From: Ornithomonoglobus_A sp045537455
GTDB taxonomy: Bacteria; Bacillota; Clostridia; UBA1381
Assembly: GCA_045537455.1 (NCBI GenBank)
Contig: JAZSPM010000078.1
Span: 1-64,000, forward strand
Length of the DNA stretch: 64,000 nucleotides
Direction of reading: 5' to 3'
Positions 16,682-24,411 of this stretch are shown piece by piece; position 1 is the stretch's first letter; each line of letters starts with the position of its first letter. The notes beneath the pieces were generated by a model. That model was not told the origin of the DNA, ran no database searches, and was given only the letters and a program-made list of their open reading frames with translations. The position numbers were made by a program, and so were the translations under genes.

Positions 16682-17533
16682 ATGACAAGTCTTTTAGTAA
16701 TTATATCAATAACCTCAATGGTGACACAAAACAGCCTTTTTAATAATGTATGTAAAAAAGAACTGAAAACAAATAATCACATATATTATTTCAATACCTT
16801 TGTTTATTTAATATGTATAGTTTTGTTCGGAGCAATGCTTATTAACAGCACTGTATCAGCATATACACTTATTTCAGGCATTGTATTCGGAATTATAACA
16901 GCACTCAGCAATTTATACAGAATGCTTGCTCTTTCAAAAGGACCTATGAACATTACACTTCTTATAACTACATCATCAATGATAATACCAACTATGTCAG
17001 GAGTATTTTTCGGAGAGCGTTTCAGTCTGATGAAATTACTTATGGTTGCAATACTGCTTGTGTTCATCTACATATCACTTGACAACAAAGACAATAGCGG
17101 AATAAATAAAAAATGGATATTATTCTGTGCTTTGGCATTTATATTTCAAGGCAGTGTGGGAGTCTTGCAAAAAGTACATCAGACTTCTGTTCATCGTGAC
17201 GAAGTCAGCGGATTTTTGTTTATGGCGTTTATATGTTCTTTCATATATAATAGGATAAGAATAAAAGGCGGAACAAAGGAGCTGAAATTCTCCAAAAAGC
17301 ATATAGCTATAGCTTTAATTTGCGGGCTTTGCACTTTCCTCATGAATTTTCTGAATTTAAAGCTGTCCGGACTTCTGCCAAGTCAACTGTTCTTCCCTCT
17401 TGTAAACGGAAGCTCGATTGTTTTGTGTTCACTAATGGCAATAATTGTATTTAAAGAAAGACCGACAAAAAAGCAGCTTATCGGCTTAATAGGCGGTATA
17501 ATTTCATTAATTGCAATATGCCTTGTAAAATAA
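16682..17533 (+). CDS. EamA/DMT-superfamily transporter
   Basis: This is a 283-residue membrane protein with about ten hydrophobic helices in two EamA-like halves. I use the ATG at 16682 (MTSLLVIISI), which has AAAAGGAG just upstream; an earlier frame start crosses operator 2 and is unlikely. DMT transporters move metabolites such as amino acids or sugars. Sitting between a LacI regulator and a DUF4886 hydrolase suggests a carbohydrate or derivative, but this is inference. Confidence 0.8.
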   Translation: MTSLLVIISITSMVTQNSLFNNVCKKELKTNNHIYYFNTFVYLICIVLFGAMLINSTVSAYTLISGIVFGIITALSNLYRMLALSKGPMNITLLITTSSMIIPTMSGVFFGERFSLMKLLMVAILLVFIYISLDNKDNSGINKKWILFCALAFIFQGSVGVLQKVHQTSVHRDEVSGFLFMAFICSFIYNRIRIKGGTKELKFSKKHIAIALICGLCTFLMNFLNLKLSGLLPSQLFFPLVNGSSIVLCSLMAIIVFKERPTKKQLIGLIGGIISLIAICLVK

Positions 17534-17563
17534 AAATATAATAATCAAAAGGAGAGAAAAACA

Positions 17564-18292
17564 ATGAAAATATTATCAATAGGAAACAGTTTTTCACAGG
17601 ATGCACAAAGATATCTTCACAGATTAGCCAAGCATGACGGCGTAGATATGAAGACAGTAAACCTTTTTATAGGCGGATGTTCTCTCAGTGAACACCACAC
17701 AAACATTCTTGAAGACAATGCAAAGTACACTTTTGAATTCAACGGAGAAAATACAGGTATAAAGGTGTCTATCCGTCAGGCTCTCGAAAGCGATGACTGG
17801 GATTTTGTAACACTTCAGCAAGCAAGCAGATATAGCCCCGACTACACCACATACACTCCACATTTAGAAGCTGTAGCGGAATATGTAAGAAAACACTGTC
17901 CTACCGCAAAAATTCTTATCCATAATACATGGGCATATGAGGACGGTTCTGACAGACTTCTTGAGCTTTTAAAATATAACAAAGCGAAGGATATGCTTCG
18001 TGACGTCAACGCTTCTTATAAAAAGGCTGCAAAAGAAATTAACGCTGATGGTATAATTCCATGTGGCATCGCTATGATGAATGCACTTGACTTCGGAATA
18101 AAACAAATCCACCGGGATATGTTCCATGCCGGATGGGGTGCAGGAAGATATCTTCTTTCTCTTACATGGTATAAGCATCTTACAGGTAACGATATTTCAA
18201 ATAACAGTTTTAATGATTTTGATGTACCCGTAACTGACGAAGAAAGAGAAATTGTAATAAAAGCTGTAAATGAAGCTTTCTCATCGTTCTGA
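17564..18292 (+). CDS. DUF4886 SGNH-fold hydrolase
   Basis: This is a 242-residue esterase-like protein without a signal peptide. Block I is IGNSFSQDA with the nucleophile S9, then NLFIGGCSL near 33-41 and ILIHNTWAYEDG near 117-128. The catalytic pair D185 and H188 lies in RDMFHAGWGAGRY. These blocks match the DUF4886 family, often found with polysaccharide-use genes and thought to be deacetylases. AAAGGAGAG precedes the ATG. It follows the transporter by 30 bases in the LacI-controlled unit. Confidence 0.85.
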   Translation: MKILSIGNSFSQDAQRYLHRLAKHDGVDMKTVNLFIGGCSLSEHHTNILEDNAKYTFEFNGENTGIKVSIRQALESDDWDFVTLQQASRYSPDYTTYTPHLEAVAEYVRKHCPTAKILIHNTWAYEDGSDRLLELLKYNKAKDMLRDVNASYKKAAKEINADGIIPCGIAMMNALDFGIKQIHRDMFHAGWGAGRYLLSLTWYKHLTGNDISNNSFNDFDVPVTDEEREIVIKAVNEAFSSF

Positions 18293-18353
18293 TTTTTTAA
18301 ATCTATTAAATCAATAAAATGCTCTAAAAATATAAAAAAAAAGGAGAATAGTT

Positions 18354-18458
18354 ATGGAACGGATACCCCCATGGAAGGGAAGCTTTCCCGCATTTAAAAT
18401 TTTCGGCAATTTATATTTTGTCGGAACACAGCCTGCATCAACACACATTATTGACTAA
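18354..18458 (+). pseudogene. N-terminal remnant of an MBL-fold metallo-hydrolase
   Basis: After a good ribosome site (AAAAGGAG) an ATG opens a 34-residue frame: MERIPPWKGSFPAFKIFGN, then LYFVGTQPASTHIID and TAA. This matches the first strands of MBL-fold hydrolases, where IID is normally followed by TG.G..LID and then the HxHxDH metal site. All of that is missing. The stop falls in place of the next conserved residue, and only 54 bases remain before the rplJ promoter. It is a truncated last gene of the LacI-type operon. Confidence 0.7.
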
Positions 18459-18512
18459 GAAAAGAGAAGCTGTGTTATTATAAAATATTTTTAAAAAATA
18501 ATAAAAAAACTA

Positions 18513-18541
18513 TTGACAAATAAGAAAAAATGTGGTATCAT
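18513..18541 (+). promoter_or_regulatory. Promoter of the rplJ-rplL unit
   Basis: TTGACA (18513-18518), a 17-base spacer and TATCAT (18536-18541) precede the L10 leader. Confidence 0.8.
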
Positions 18542-18552
18542 ATTTAAGTTGA

Positions 18553-18650
18553 ATCCGTAGACAGTCGGCAGCAGCAATGTGTAAGTCCTACCGAGGGTAA
18601 TTAGTATATGATTACTATGACCTTTTGTCGTCTGCGGCAAGAGGTCTTTT
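18553..18650 (+). ncRNA. Ribosomal protein L10 leader with attenuator
   Basis: The 5' UTR has the L10-leader core (GCAGCAGCAATGTGTAAGTC, then CCGAGGGTAA). CCGTAGAC (18555-18562) can pair with GTCTGCGG (18630-18637). That second strand is also the loop of a terminator hairpin, GACCTTTTG (18619-18627) with CAAGAGGTC (18638-18646), followed by TTTTCTATTTTA. The two pairings compete, so binding of L10(L12)4 should decide between read-through and termination. Confidence 0.85.
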
Positions 18651-18703
18651 CTATTTTATAGAAACGGCATTCAATGATTAAATTTCTGAAAGAGGTGAAA
18701 TCT

Positions 18704-19369
18704 ATGCCAAGCGAGAAGGTATTGGAGTCCAAAAAGGCACAAGTTGCTGAAGTTGCTGAAGTTCTTAAAGCAGCTGAAACAGGTGTACTTGTTGACTACA
18801 GAGGTCTTACCGTTGAGGAGGACACAAATCTTCGTAACAAGCTTAGAGAAGCCAATGTAAAGTATTTCGTTATCAAGAATACACTTCTTGGCAGAGCTGC
18901 AAAGGAAGCAGGAATTGAAGGTCTTGAAGAGGCACTTCACGGTCCTACAGCACTTGCAGTTTCAAACGACGACGCAGTAGCACCTGCAAAGGTTCTTGCT
19001 GACTTTGCAAAGGGTAACGATAAGCTTGAAATCAAATCAGGCTTCATGGACGGTGCTGTTATGTCACTTGATGAAATCAAGACACTTGCAGCAACACCGA
19101 ACAAGGAGACATTGATTGCAAAGGTTCTTGGAAGCTTGAACGCTCCTGTTTCAAATCTTACTCGTCTATTACAGACTATCGTAGACGGTGGAGAAGAAAT
19201 ATCAGAACTTATTGCTAAGAAGGCAGGCGAAGCCGCTCCTGCAGAGGAAGCAGCACCTGCTGAAGAGGTAGCTCCCGCAGAAGAGGCTCCCGTTGAGGAA
19301 GCTCCTGTAGAAGCTCCGGTTGAGGCTGTAGCAGAAGAAGCTGCTCCTGCTGAAACACCTGCTGAATAA
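18704..19369 (+). CDS. rplJ: 50S ribosomal protein L10 with an Ala/Pro/Glu-rich tail
   Basis: This is a 221-residue stalk-base protein. The start at 18704 (MPSEKVLES) follows AGAGGTG; an earlier in-frame ATG has no ribosome site. The normal L10 domain (GVLVDYRGLTVEED, KNTLLGRAAKEAG) and the L7/L12-binding helix end near residue 172. About 48 residues of AAPAEE/APVEE repeats follow, giving a long acidic, flexible tail absent from standard 165-175-residue L10. The leader suggests autoregulation. rplL follows, but rpoB and rpoC do not. Confidence 0.93.
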   Translation: MPSEKVLESKKAQVAEVAEVLKAAETGVLVDYRGLTVEEDTNLRNKLREANVKYFVIKNTLLGRAAKEAGIEGLEEALHGPTALAVSNDDAVAPAKVLADFAKGNDKLEIKSGFMDGAVMSLDEIKTLAATPNKETLIAKVLGSLNAPVSNLTRLLQTIVDGGEEISELIAKKAGEAAPAEEAAPAEEVAPAEEAPVEEAPVEAPVEAVAEEAAPAETPAE

Positions 19370-19428
19370 TCAGCAAAACAAACCAAACAAAAAATTAAAA
19401 TAATTTATTAATTAGGAGGAAAATTAAA

Positions 19429-19800
19429 ATGGCAGATTTAAATGCAATTCTTGATTCAATCAAGGAATTAAAGTTATTAGAAGTTGCAGAATTAGTTAAA
19501 ATGATGGAAGAAGAGTTCGGCGTAAGCGCTGCTGCTCCTGTTATGGTAGCTGCTGCTGGCGGCGCTGCTGCTGGCGGTGCAGATGAGAAGTCAGAATTTG
19601 ACGTAATTCTTGCAGACGCAGGCGCTTCAAAGCTTAACGTTATTAAGGTTGTTAGAGGTATCACAGGTCTTGGCTTGAAGGAAGCTAAGGAGCTTGTTGA
19701 CGGTGCACCTAAGACACTTAAGGAAGCTGTAGCTAAGGAAGAAGCTGAAAAGATGAAGGCTGAACTTGAAGAAGCCGGCGCTAAAGTAGAATTAAAGTAA
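19429..19800 (+). CDS. rplL: 50S ribosomal protein L7/L12
   Basis: This is a 123-residue stalk protein. An N-terminal dimerisation helix (about 1-32) leads to an Ala/Gly hinge (AAPVMVAAAGGAAAGG), then the C-terminal factor-binding domain with LNVIKVVRGITGLGLKEAK. TAGGAGGA precedes the ATG, 59 bases after rplJ. It binds L10 and recruits the EF-Tu and EF-G encoded nearby. Confidence 0.96.
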   Translation: MADLNAILDSIKELKLLEVAELVKMMEEEFGVSAAAPVMVAAAGGAAAGGADEKSEFDVILADAGASKLNVIKVVRGITGLGLKEAKELVDGAPKTLKEAVAKEEAEKMKAELEEAGAKVELK

Positions 19801-19869
19801 TTTAACTCTATATATTTTAACATAGCAGCGGTTTTATACCGCATATGATACAAGCTAAGGAGTAATACT

Positions 19870-20376
19870 ATGATAATAGATGTATCAAGTATTTTAAAAG
19901 AAATCGGCGGAAAAATTGATGTTGATTGCAGCATTGATTTTAACGAAACCGAGTTCTTGGGCGGGGTGTATAAATTCACTTCACCGGTCACCGTTAAGGG
20001 TGCAGTCAAGAACAACGGCGAGTCTCTCACATTCACAGCTGAGTGTGCTTCTACCTTTAATACTCAATGTGCAAGGTGCGGACGGGATATTGAAGCTGTT
20101 CTGACATTCATCGTAGATGAAGACCTGATGCAGGACAACGGAGAAGTCACCGATGAAGATGTAATTCTTTTCGATGGCGGTACTGTTGAGATTGACGACA
20201 TCATCTTAAACGGATTTTTCATGAACGAAAACGGAAAGCATTTATGCAGTGATGACTGTAAGGGCTTATGCCCCAAATGCGGATGTAATCTAAACGAAAA
20301 ACAGTGTGACTGCGACAATGAATCTATTGACCCTCGCTGGTCTGCCTTAGTTGATATCATGAATAACAAAAATTAG
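19870..20376 (+). CDS. DUF177 (YceD-family) protein
   Basis: This 168-residue protein belongs to the family usually encoded next to rpmF, as here. The central CARCGRD and the C-terminal CSDDCKGLCPKCG, CNLNEKQCDC provide paired cysteines for metal binding, and the family ending DPRWSALVDI is intact. Relatives are linked to 23S rRNA accumulation and ribosome assembly. AAGGAG precedes the start. It lies 69 bases after rplL and 28 before rpmF. Confidence 0.88.
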   Translation: MIIDVSSILKEIGGKIDVDCSIDFNETEFLGGVYKFTSPVTVKGAVKNNGESLTFTAECASTFNTQCARCGRDIEAVLTFIVDEDLMQDNGEVTDEDVILFDGGTVEIDDIILNGFFMNENGKHLCSDDCKGLCPKCGCNLNEKQCDCDNESIDPRWSALVDIMNNKN

Positions 20377-20404
20377 AGTTTATTATTTTATGGAGGTGTA
20401 ACAA

Positions 20405-20584
20405 ATGGCAGTACCTAAGGGTAAAGTATCGAAAGCCAGAAGAAATAAAAGACGTGCTAATTGGAAGCTTACAGCACCTAACATGGTGGAATGCCCCCAG
20501 TGCCACGAATTTAAGATGCCTCATAAAGTTTGTAAATCTTGCGGATATTATAACGGCAAGGAAGTTATAAAAGTTGAGGATTAA
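20405..20584 (+). CDS. rpmF: 50S ribosomal protein L32
   Basis: This is a 59-residue zinc-ribbon ribosomal protein: MAVPKGKVSKARRNKRRA at the start, then CPQCHEFKMPHKVCKSCGYY with C-x2-C and C-x2-C, ending KEVIKVED. TGGAGGTG precedes the ATG. It is paired with DUF177, the usual bacterial order, and followed by a strong terminator. Confidence 0.95.
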   Translation: MAVPKGKVSKARRNKRRANWKLTAPNMVECPQCHEFKMPHKVCKSCGYYNGKEVIKVED

Positions 20585-20606
20585 TTCGGCTTTAAATTGA
20601 GAATTC

Positions 20607-20636
20607 AAGGGTGTTACTCCATGTAACACCCTTTTT
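20607..20636 (+). terminator. Terminator after rpmF
   Basis: AAGGGTGTTAC (20607-20617) pairs with GTAACACCCTT (20623-20633) around TCCAT, followed by TTTTTC. It ends the rplJ-rpmF unit. Confidence 0.9.
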
Positions 20637-20667
20637 CATTAAAAATTATTATATAGGAGGCTTTGCT

Positions 20668-21405
20668 ATGTCAGGACATTCAAAATGGAGTACAATAAAA
20701 CGTAAAAAGGGTGCAAACGACGCTCAGCGTGCAAAGATTTTCACAAAAATCGCACGTGAGATTATAGTTGCTGTAAAAGCAGGCGGCGCAGACCCTGACA
20801 ACAACTCAAGCTTGAAGGACGCGATTGCAAAGGCACGTTCAAACAATATGCCCAACGACAATATCAACCGTACTATAAAAAAAGCGGCAGGTTCAACCGA
20901 GGGCGATAATTACGAAAGCATCACTTACGAGGGCTACGGTCCTAACGGTGTAGCTTTAATCGTTGACACTCTTACAGACAACAGAAACAGAACTGCTGCC
21001 GATGTACGTCATGCATTTGATAAGTACGGCGGAAACATGGGACAGTCAGGCTGTGTATCATATATGTTTGACCGTAAGGGAGTTATAATCATCGAGGATG
21101 AGGATAGCGAAATTGATGAAGAAGAAATCACAATGGACGCACTTGAAGCAGGTGCAGAAGATATTGAAATCGAAGACGGTGTTATTGAAATCACTACTGC
21201 TCCAAATGATTTAGGAACAGTCCGTGATGCACTTGACGGAAAATATACACTTGCTTCAGCAGAAGTAAGCATGGTTCCGCAGACAATGACAGAGCTTACA
21301 GACGAAGCTCAGATTACTCAGATGCAGAAAATGCTTGATATGCTTGAAGATAACGATGACGTTCAGAATGTATATCACAACTGGGATATGCCTGATGAAG
21401 AATAA
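20668..21405 (+). CDS. YebC/PmpR-family protein
   Basis: This is a 245-residue TACO1/YebC protein. The start at 20668 follows ATAGGAGG; an upstream in-frame ATG lies in the rpmF terminator. The N-terminal MSGHSKWSTIKRKKGAND and the later YEGYGPNGVALIVDTLTDN are family hallmarks. Members act as transcriptional regulators or help ribosomes through proline-rich stretches. L10 with its proline-rich tail lies close by, though a link is speculative. It ends at a bidirectional terminator. Confidence 0.93.
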   Translation: MSGHSKWSTIKRKKGANDAQRAKIFTKIAREIIVAVKAGGADPDNNSSLKDAIAKARSNNMPNDNINRTIKKAAGSTEGDNYESITYEGYGPNGVALIVDTLTDNRNRTAADVRHAFDKYGGNMGQSGCVSYMFDRKGVIIIEDEDSEIDEEEITMDALEAGAEDIEIEDGVIEITTAPNDLGTVRDALDGKYTLASAEVSMVPQTMTELTDEAQITQMQKMLDMLEDNDDVQNVYHNWDMPDEE

Positions 21406-21407
21406 CA

Positions 21408-21441
21408 AAAAAATGTCTCACTTTTCAGTGAGACATTTTTT
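21408..21441. terminator. Bidirectional terminator between yebC and the lipoprotein gene
   Basis: A 15-base stem (21408-21422 with 21427-21441), core AATGTCTCACT, has the loop TTTC and runs of A and T on either side. It serves the convergent genes. Confidence 0.9.
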
Positions 21442-21442
21442 A

Positions 21443-21985
21443 TTACTGTAATACAGGTGCCGGCATCATCTGTTCAAAGTTTGCTACTGCTACCTTTGCA
21501 AGATTTACAAGAAGCTGCTGCTGAGTTTCGTCACTGCCTGAACCTGCTGTAACCTCAATTATACAGCCTCTGTCATAAACGTGTATTGTAGGGTATGCAA
21601 TATACGCTGTTTCACCAAGTTCTGTAACCTCTGTTATATCACTTCTCTTTGCTTTTGCAGCTGCAAATTTCTGATATACTGCATCAATCGAGGTTGTTTC
21701 GTTATATTGAGTAACCTTAATCTCAACACTGTCACCCAAGCCCTTAGGATTGCTTACATATACAGCCGAGCGTGTTGTACCCTCTGTTTTGATATCTCCG
21801 TCCATAACAGGTACATACTCATAATTTACACCTGCATATACATTGTCAGCTGTCAGAACAAGTGTAGGATCAAGCATCGGAATCGGTGTCGCTGTCGGCT
21901 TTGCGAACAGTCCGCCACCACCGCCACAAGCACATAAACCAATAGTAACTATCAAGCTTGCAAACACTAATAATAATTTTTTCAT
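21443..21985 (-). CDS. Hypothetical lipoprotein
   Basis: This is a 180-residue protein. A signal peptide ends in the lipobox LCAC (Cys20), followed by a glycine run and a PTATPIP linker much like the one in the CapA-like protein. The rest, about 140 residues, is a globular domain with no motif I recognise. GGAAG precedes the ATG. The stop lies within the bidirectional terminator. It is probably membrane-anchored and surface exposed; function is unknown. Confidence 0.75.
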   Translation of the reverse strand: MKKLLLVFASLIVTIGLCACGGGGGLFAKPTATPIPMLDPTLVLTADNVYAGVNYEYVPVMDGDIKTEGTTRSAVYVSNPKGLGDSVEIKVTQYNETTSIDAVYQKFAAAKAKRSDITEVTELGETAYIAYPTIHVYDRGCIIEVTAGSGSDETQQQLLVNLAKVAVANFEQMMPAPVLQ

Positions 21986-22037
21986 TGAGCATCTTCCTTT
22001 CTTTATTTATTATTCAAGTTTCAAAAGCCTTTCGTTC

Positions 22038-22086
22038 CATATTACAATCTGTTTTTATCACATATGGTGTGATAGATTGGAATATG
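22038..22086. repeat. Long three-part inverted repeat downstream of the transketolase genes
   Basis: CATATT (22038-22043) pairs with AATATG (22081-22086), CAATCT (22045-22050) with AGATTG (22074-22079), and TATCACA (22056-22062) with TGTGATA (22068-22074). No T-run follows on either strand, so it is not a typical terminator. Confidence 0.55.
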
Positions 22087-22107
22087 AAATGCTTTAGGAA
22101 CTTATAT

Positions 22108-23040
22108 TTATTTCTTCATTGCAATAGCTTCTTTTACCTTTGAAACAATATTTTCTGCTGTTAGTCCGTATTCTTCAAATAACTCAGCCGGCTTACCGCT
22201 CTTTCCATAACGGTCTGTACCGATTATCTTAACAGGGCAAGGAGCATTTGCACATACAACCTCACTTACTGCACTTCCGAGACCGCCCATAATGTAGTGC
22301 TCTTCTGCTGTTACGATAGCGCCTGTTTCCTTTGCCGCTTTTGTTATTATTTCCTCATCTATTGGCTTTATTGTATGGATATTTATAACTCTTGCATTGA
22401 TACCCTCAGCCGCAAGCATATCATGAGCCTTTAAAGCTTCACCTACCATCAAGCCTGTTGCAATAATTGTTGCATCATTACCGTCTCTTAGCTGTACACC
22501 CTTGCCAAGCTCAAACTTGTAGTCTGCCGGGTTTACATCTTCAACTGCAAGACGTCCGAATCTCATGTATACAGGACCGTTGTGGTCGATTGCAGCCTTA
22601 ACTGCTGCCATTGCCTCTACATCATCAGCAGGGTTTAATATAACCATTCCCGGAATAGTTCTCATAAGAGCTATATCCTCAAGACACTGATGTGATGCTC
22701 CGTCCTCACCTACTGAAATACCTGCGTGAGTTGCACCGATTTTTACATTAAGCTTTGTGTAACCGATTGAGTTTCTTATCTGCTCAAAAGCTCTACCTGC
22801 CGCAAACATTGCAAATGTTGAAGCAAAAGCAATCTTACCGCATGAAGCAAGACCTGCTGCCACACACATCATGTTGCCCTCTGCTATACCCATATTTATA
22901 AAACGGTCAGGATATGCTTTTTTGAACATATCTGTTTTTGTTGATTTTGAAAGGTCGGCGTCAAGCACTACGATATTAGGGTTATCGCCGTACTTTACCA
23001 AAGCCGCACCGTATGATTCTCTTGTAGCCTTCTTTGCCAT
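22108..23040 (-). CDS. Transketolase, C-terminal subunit
   Basis: This 310-residue protein covers the pyrimidine-binding and C-terminal domains of a split transketolase (GMGIAEGNMMCVAAGLASCG-type region, then GEDGASHQCLEDIALMRTIP). Its start overlaps the stop of the N-terminal subunit by one base (TAATG), so both are made from one message. The pair acts in the non-oxidative pentose phosphate pathway. Split transketolases are common in Clostridia and archaea. Confidence 0.9.
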   Translation of the reverse strand: MAKKATRESYGAALVKYGDNPNIVVLDADLSKSTKTDMFKKAYPDRFINMGIAEGNMMCVAAGLASCGKIAFASTFAMFAAGRAFEQIRNSIGYTKLNVKIGATHAGISVGEDGASHQCLEDIALMRTIPGMVILNPADDVEAMAAVKAAIDHNGPVYMRFGRLAVEDVNPADYKFELGKGVQLRDGNDATIIATGLMVGEALKAHDMLAAEGINARVINIHTIKPIDEEIITKAAKETGAIVTAEEHYIMGGLGSAVSEVVCANAPCPVKIIGTDRYGKSGKPAELFEEYGLTAENIVSKVKEAIAMKK

Positions 23041-23888
23041 TATAACGACGCCTCCTGTTCTGCTATTATTTTATCAAGCTCTGCTATAGCCTGCTCGTAC
23101 TGCTCTTTATTTGGTGCTGCACCATGCCAGCCTGCCTGATTTTCCATAAATGATACATTCTTACCCTTAACTGACTTCATAATAACTGCTGTAGGCTTTC
23201 CTTTTGTTGCCTTTGCTTCGTCGATTGCAGCCATTAATTCATCAAAGTTATGAGCGTCTGCAACTATAACGTGCCATCCGAATGCCCTGAACTTTTCATC
23301 AATCGGATTAGGGTTCATAACCTCTGATACGTCACCGTCTATCTGTAAGCCGTTGTTATCAACAAATATAGTAAGGTTGTCCAGCTTGTAATGCGGTGCA
23401 AACATAGCCTGTTCCCAAACCTGTCCTTCTTCAAGCTCACCGTCACCAAGGATTGAGTATACTCTGTAATCCTTATTGTCAAGCTTTGCCGCAAGAGCCA
23501 TTCCTCCTGCTACTGATACGCCCTGTCCCAAAGAACCTGTTGACATATCAATGCCCGGAACCTTATTCATATCAGGATGTCCCTGTAAATAACTTTTTGC
23601 ATTTCTGAAGGTAGCTACATCCTCAACAGGGAAAAATCTCTTTTCTGCAAGCACACTGTAAAGTGCAGGTGCTGTGTGACCTTTTGACAAAACAAGTCTA
23701 TCTCTGTTCTCCATTTTTGGGTTTTTGGGGTCTACATTCATTACCTCAAAATACAGCAGGGCAAGCAAATCCGCTATTGAAAGCGAGCCTCCCGGATGTC
23801 CTGATGCCGCACTATATACTGCCGTAAGTGCATTCTTACGCACCTTGTTGGCAATAATAGAAAGCTCAACTACTCTTTTCTTATCCAT
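23040..23888 (-). CDS. Transketolase, N-terminal subunit
   Basis: This is a 282-residue thiamine-diphosphate-binding half. GHPGGSLSIADLLALLYF near the start and GDGELEEGQVWEQAM further on form the ThDP/magnesium motif. GGAGAAAG precedes the ATG. The C-terminal subunit follows with a one-base overlap, and mrnC lies 22 bases upstream. Some split enzymes of this type act on other sugars, so sugar specificity is not certain. Confidence 0.9.
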   Translation of the reverse strand: MDKKRVVELSIIANKVRKNALTAVYSAASGHPGGSLSIADLLALLYFEVMNVDPKNPKMENRDRLVLSKGHTAPALYSVLAEKRFFPVEDVATFRNAKSYLQGHPDMNKVPGIDMSTGSLGQGVSVAGGMALAAKLDNKDYRVYSILGDGELEEGQVWEQAMFAPHYKLDNLTIFVDNNGLQIDGDVSEVMNPNPIDEKFRAFGWHVIVADAHNFDELMAAIDEAKATKGKPTAVIMKSVKGKNVSFMENQAGWHGAAPNKEQYEQAIAELDKIIAEQEASL

Positions 23889-23910
23889 TATCTTTCTCCT
23901 TTTGATTTAT

Positions 23911-24291
23911 TTATAACGCACTTTCATACGCTATTTTCATTAATTCATTCATTCTCTCACTCTTGCCGCTCAGGTACAAATATCCGATGAGCGCTTCAAA
24001 GCCCGTTGCATAACGATAATCGGTTATTGAAGCATTCTTTGCGGCAGTGTGCGATTTTGCATTCCTTCCACGCTTAAATACTGCGGTTTCTTCTTCTGTA
24101 AGAAGCTCCAGCATATTATGTATGCTGTTTGACTGTGCTTGTGCCTTAACATATTTTACTGTTTTTAAATGCAGCTTATTTGCAGGCATTGTCTGATGCT
24201 CCTCTATAACACGTGTACGCACATACAGCTCATACACGCAATCACCTATATAGGCAAGCACGAGCGGCGAATATAAATTTATATTATCCAT
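23911..24291 (-). CDS. mrnC: Mini-ribonuclease III
   Basis: This is a 126-residue nuclease lacking a dsRNA-binding domain, which matures 23S rRNA ends in Bacillota. The RNase III-like active-site helix is LVLAYIGDCVYELYVR, and ATGFEALIGYLYL carries the second acidic cluster. I choose the ATG at 24291 (MDNINLYSP) because GGAGGGTG precedes it. A longer frame would place that site inside the protein. It follows cysS, the normal clostridial order. Confidence 0.92.
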   Translation of the reverse strand: MDNINLYSPLVLAYIGDCVYELYVRTRVIEEHQTMPANKLHLKTVKYVKAQAQSNSIHNMLELLTEEETAVFKRGRNAKSHTAAKNASITDYRYATGFEALIGYLYLSGKSERMNELMKIAYESAL

Positions 24292-24333
24292 TTTTACACC
24301 CTCCATATTAACACGAAAAAGAAGCAAACAGAT

Positions 24334-24402
24334 TGCCGCTTAACGAGGCGACAGCGTATGTGTATACTCCAAGCCGAGACAAGTGGTGAGATGTGCCGCT
24401 TA
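24334..24402. repeat. GC-rich spacer bounded by 9-base direct repeats
   Basis: TGCCGCTTA occurs at 24334-24342 and again at 24394-24402, enclosing about 50 bases that are richer in G+C than the flanks. It lies between cysS and mrnC. It may be a small insertion or a structured spacer; I see no coding sense. Confidence 0.45.
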
Positions 24403-24411
24403 TTTTTTGTG

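Noticed and set aside
14402..18458. Considered the CapA and LacI region as a mobile island
   Set aside because: There is no integrase, transposase, tRNA or flanking repeat. Base composition looks like the neighbours.
18937..19386. 149-residue minus-strand ORF rich in Ala and Ser opposite rplJ
   Set aside because: It is the complement of the L10 tail and body; the composition is an effect of the repeated codons, and it has no ribosome site.
19395..20036. 213-residue minus-strand ORF opposite rplL
   Set aside because: It is a shadow of rplL and DUF177, with Ala/Ser/Thr bias from the codons of the real genes.
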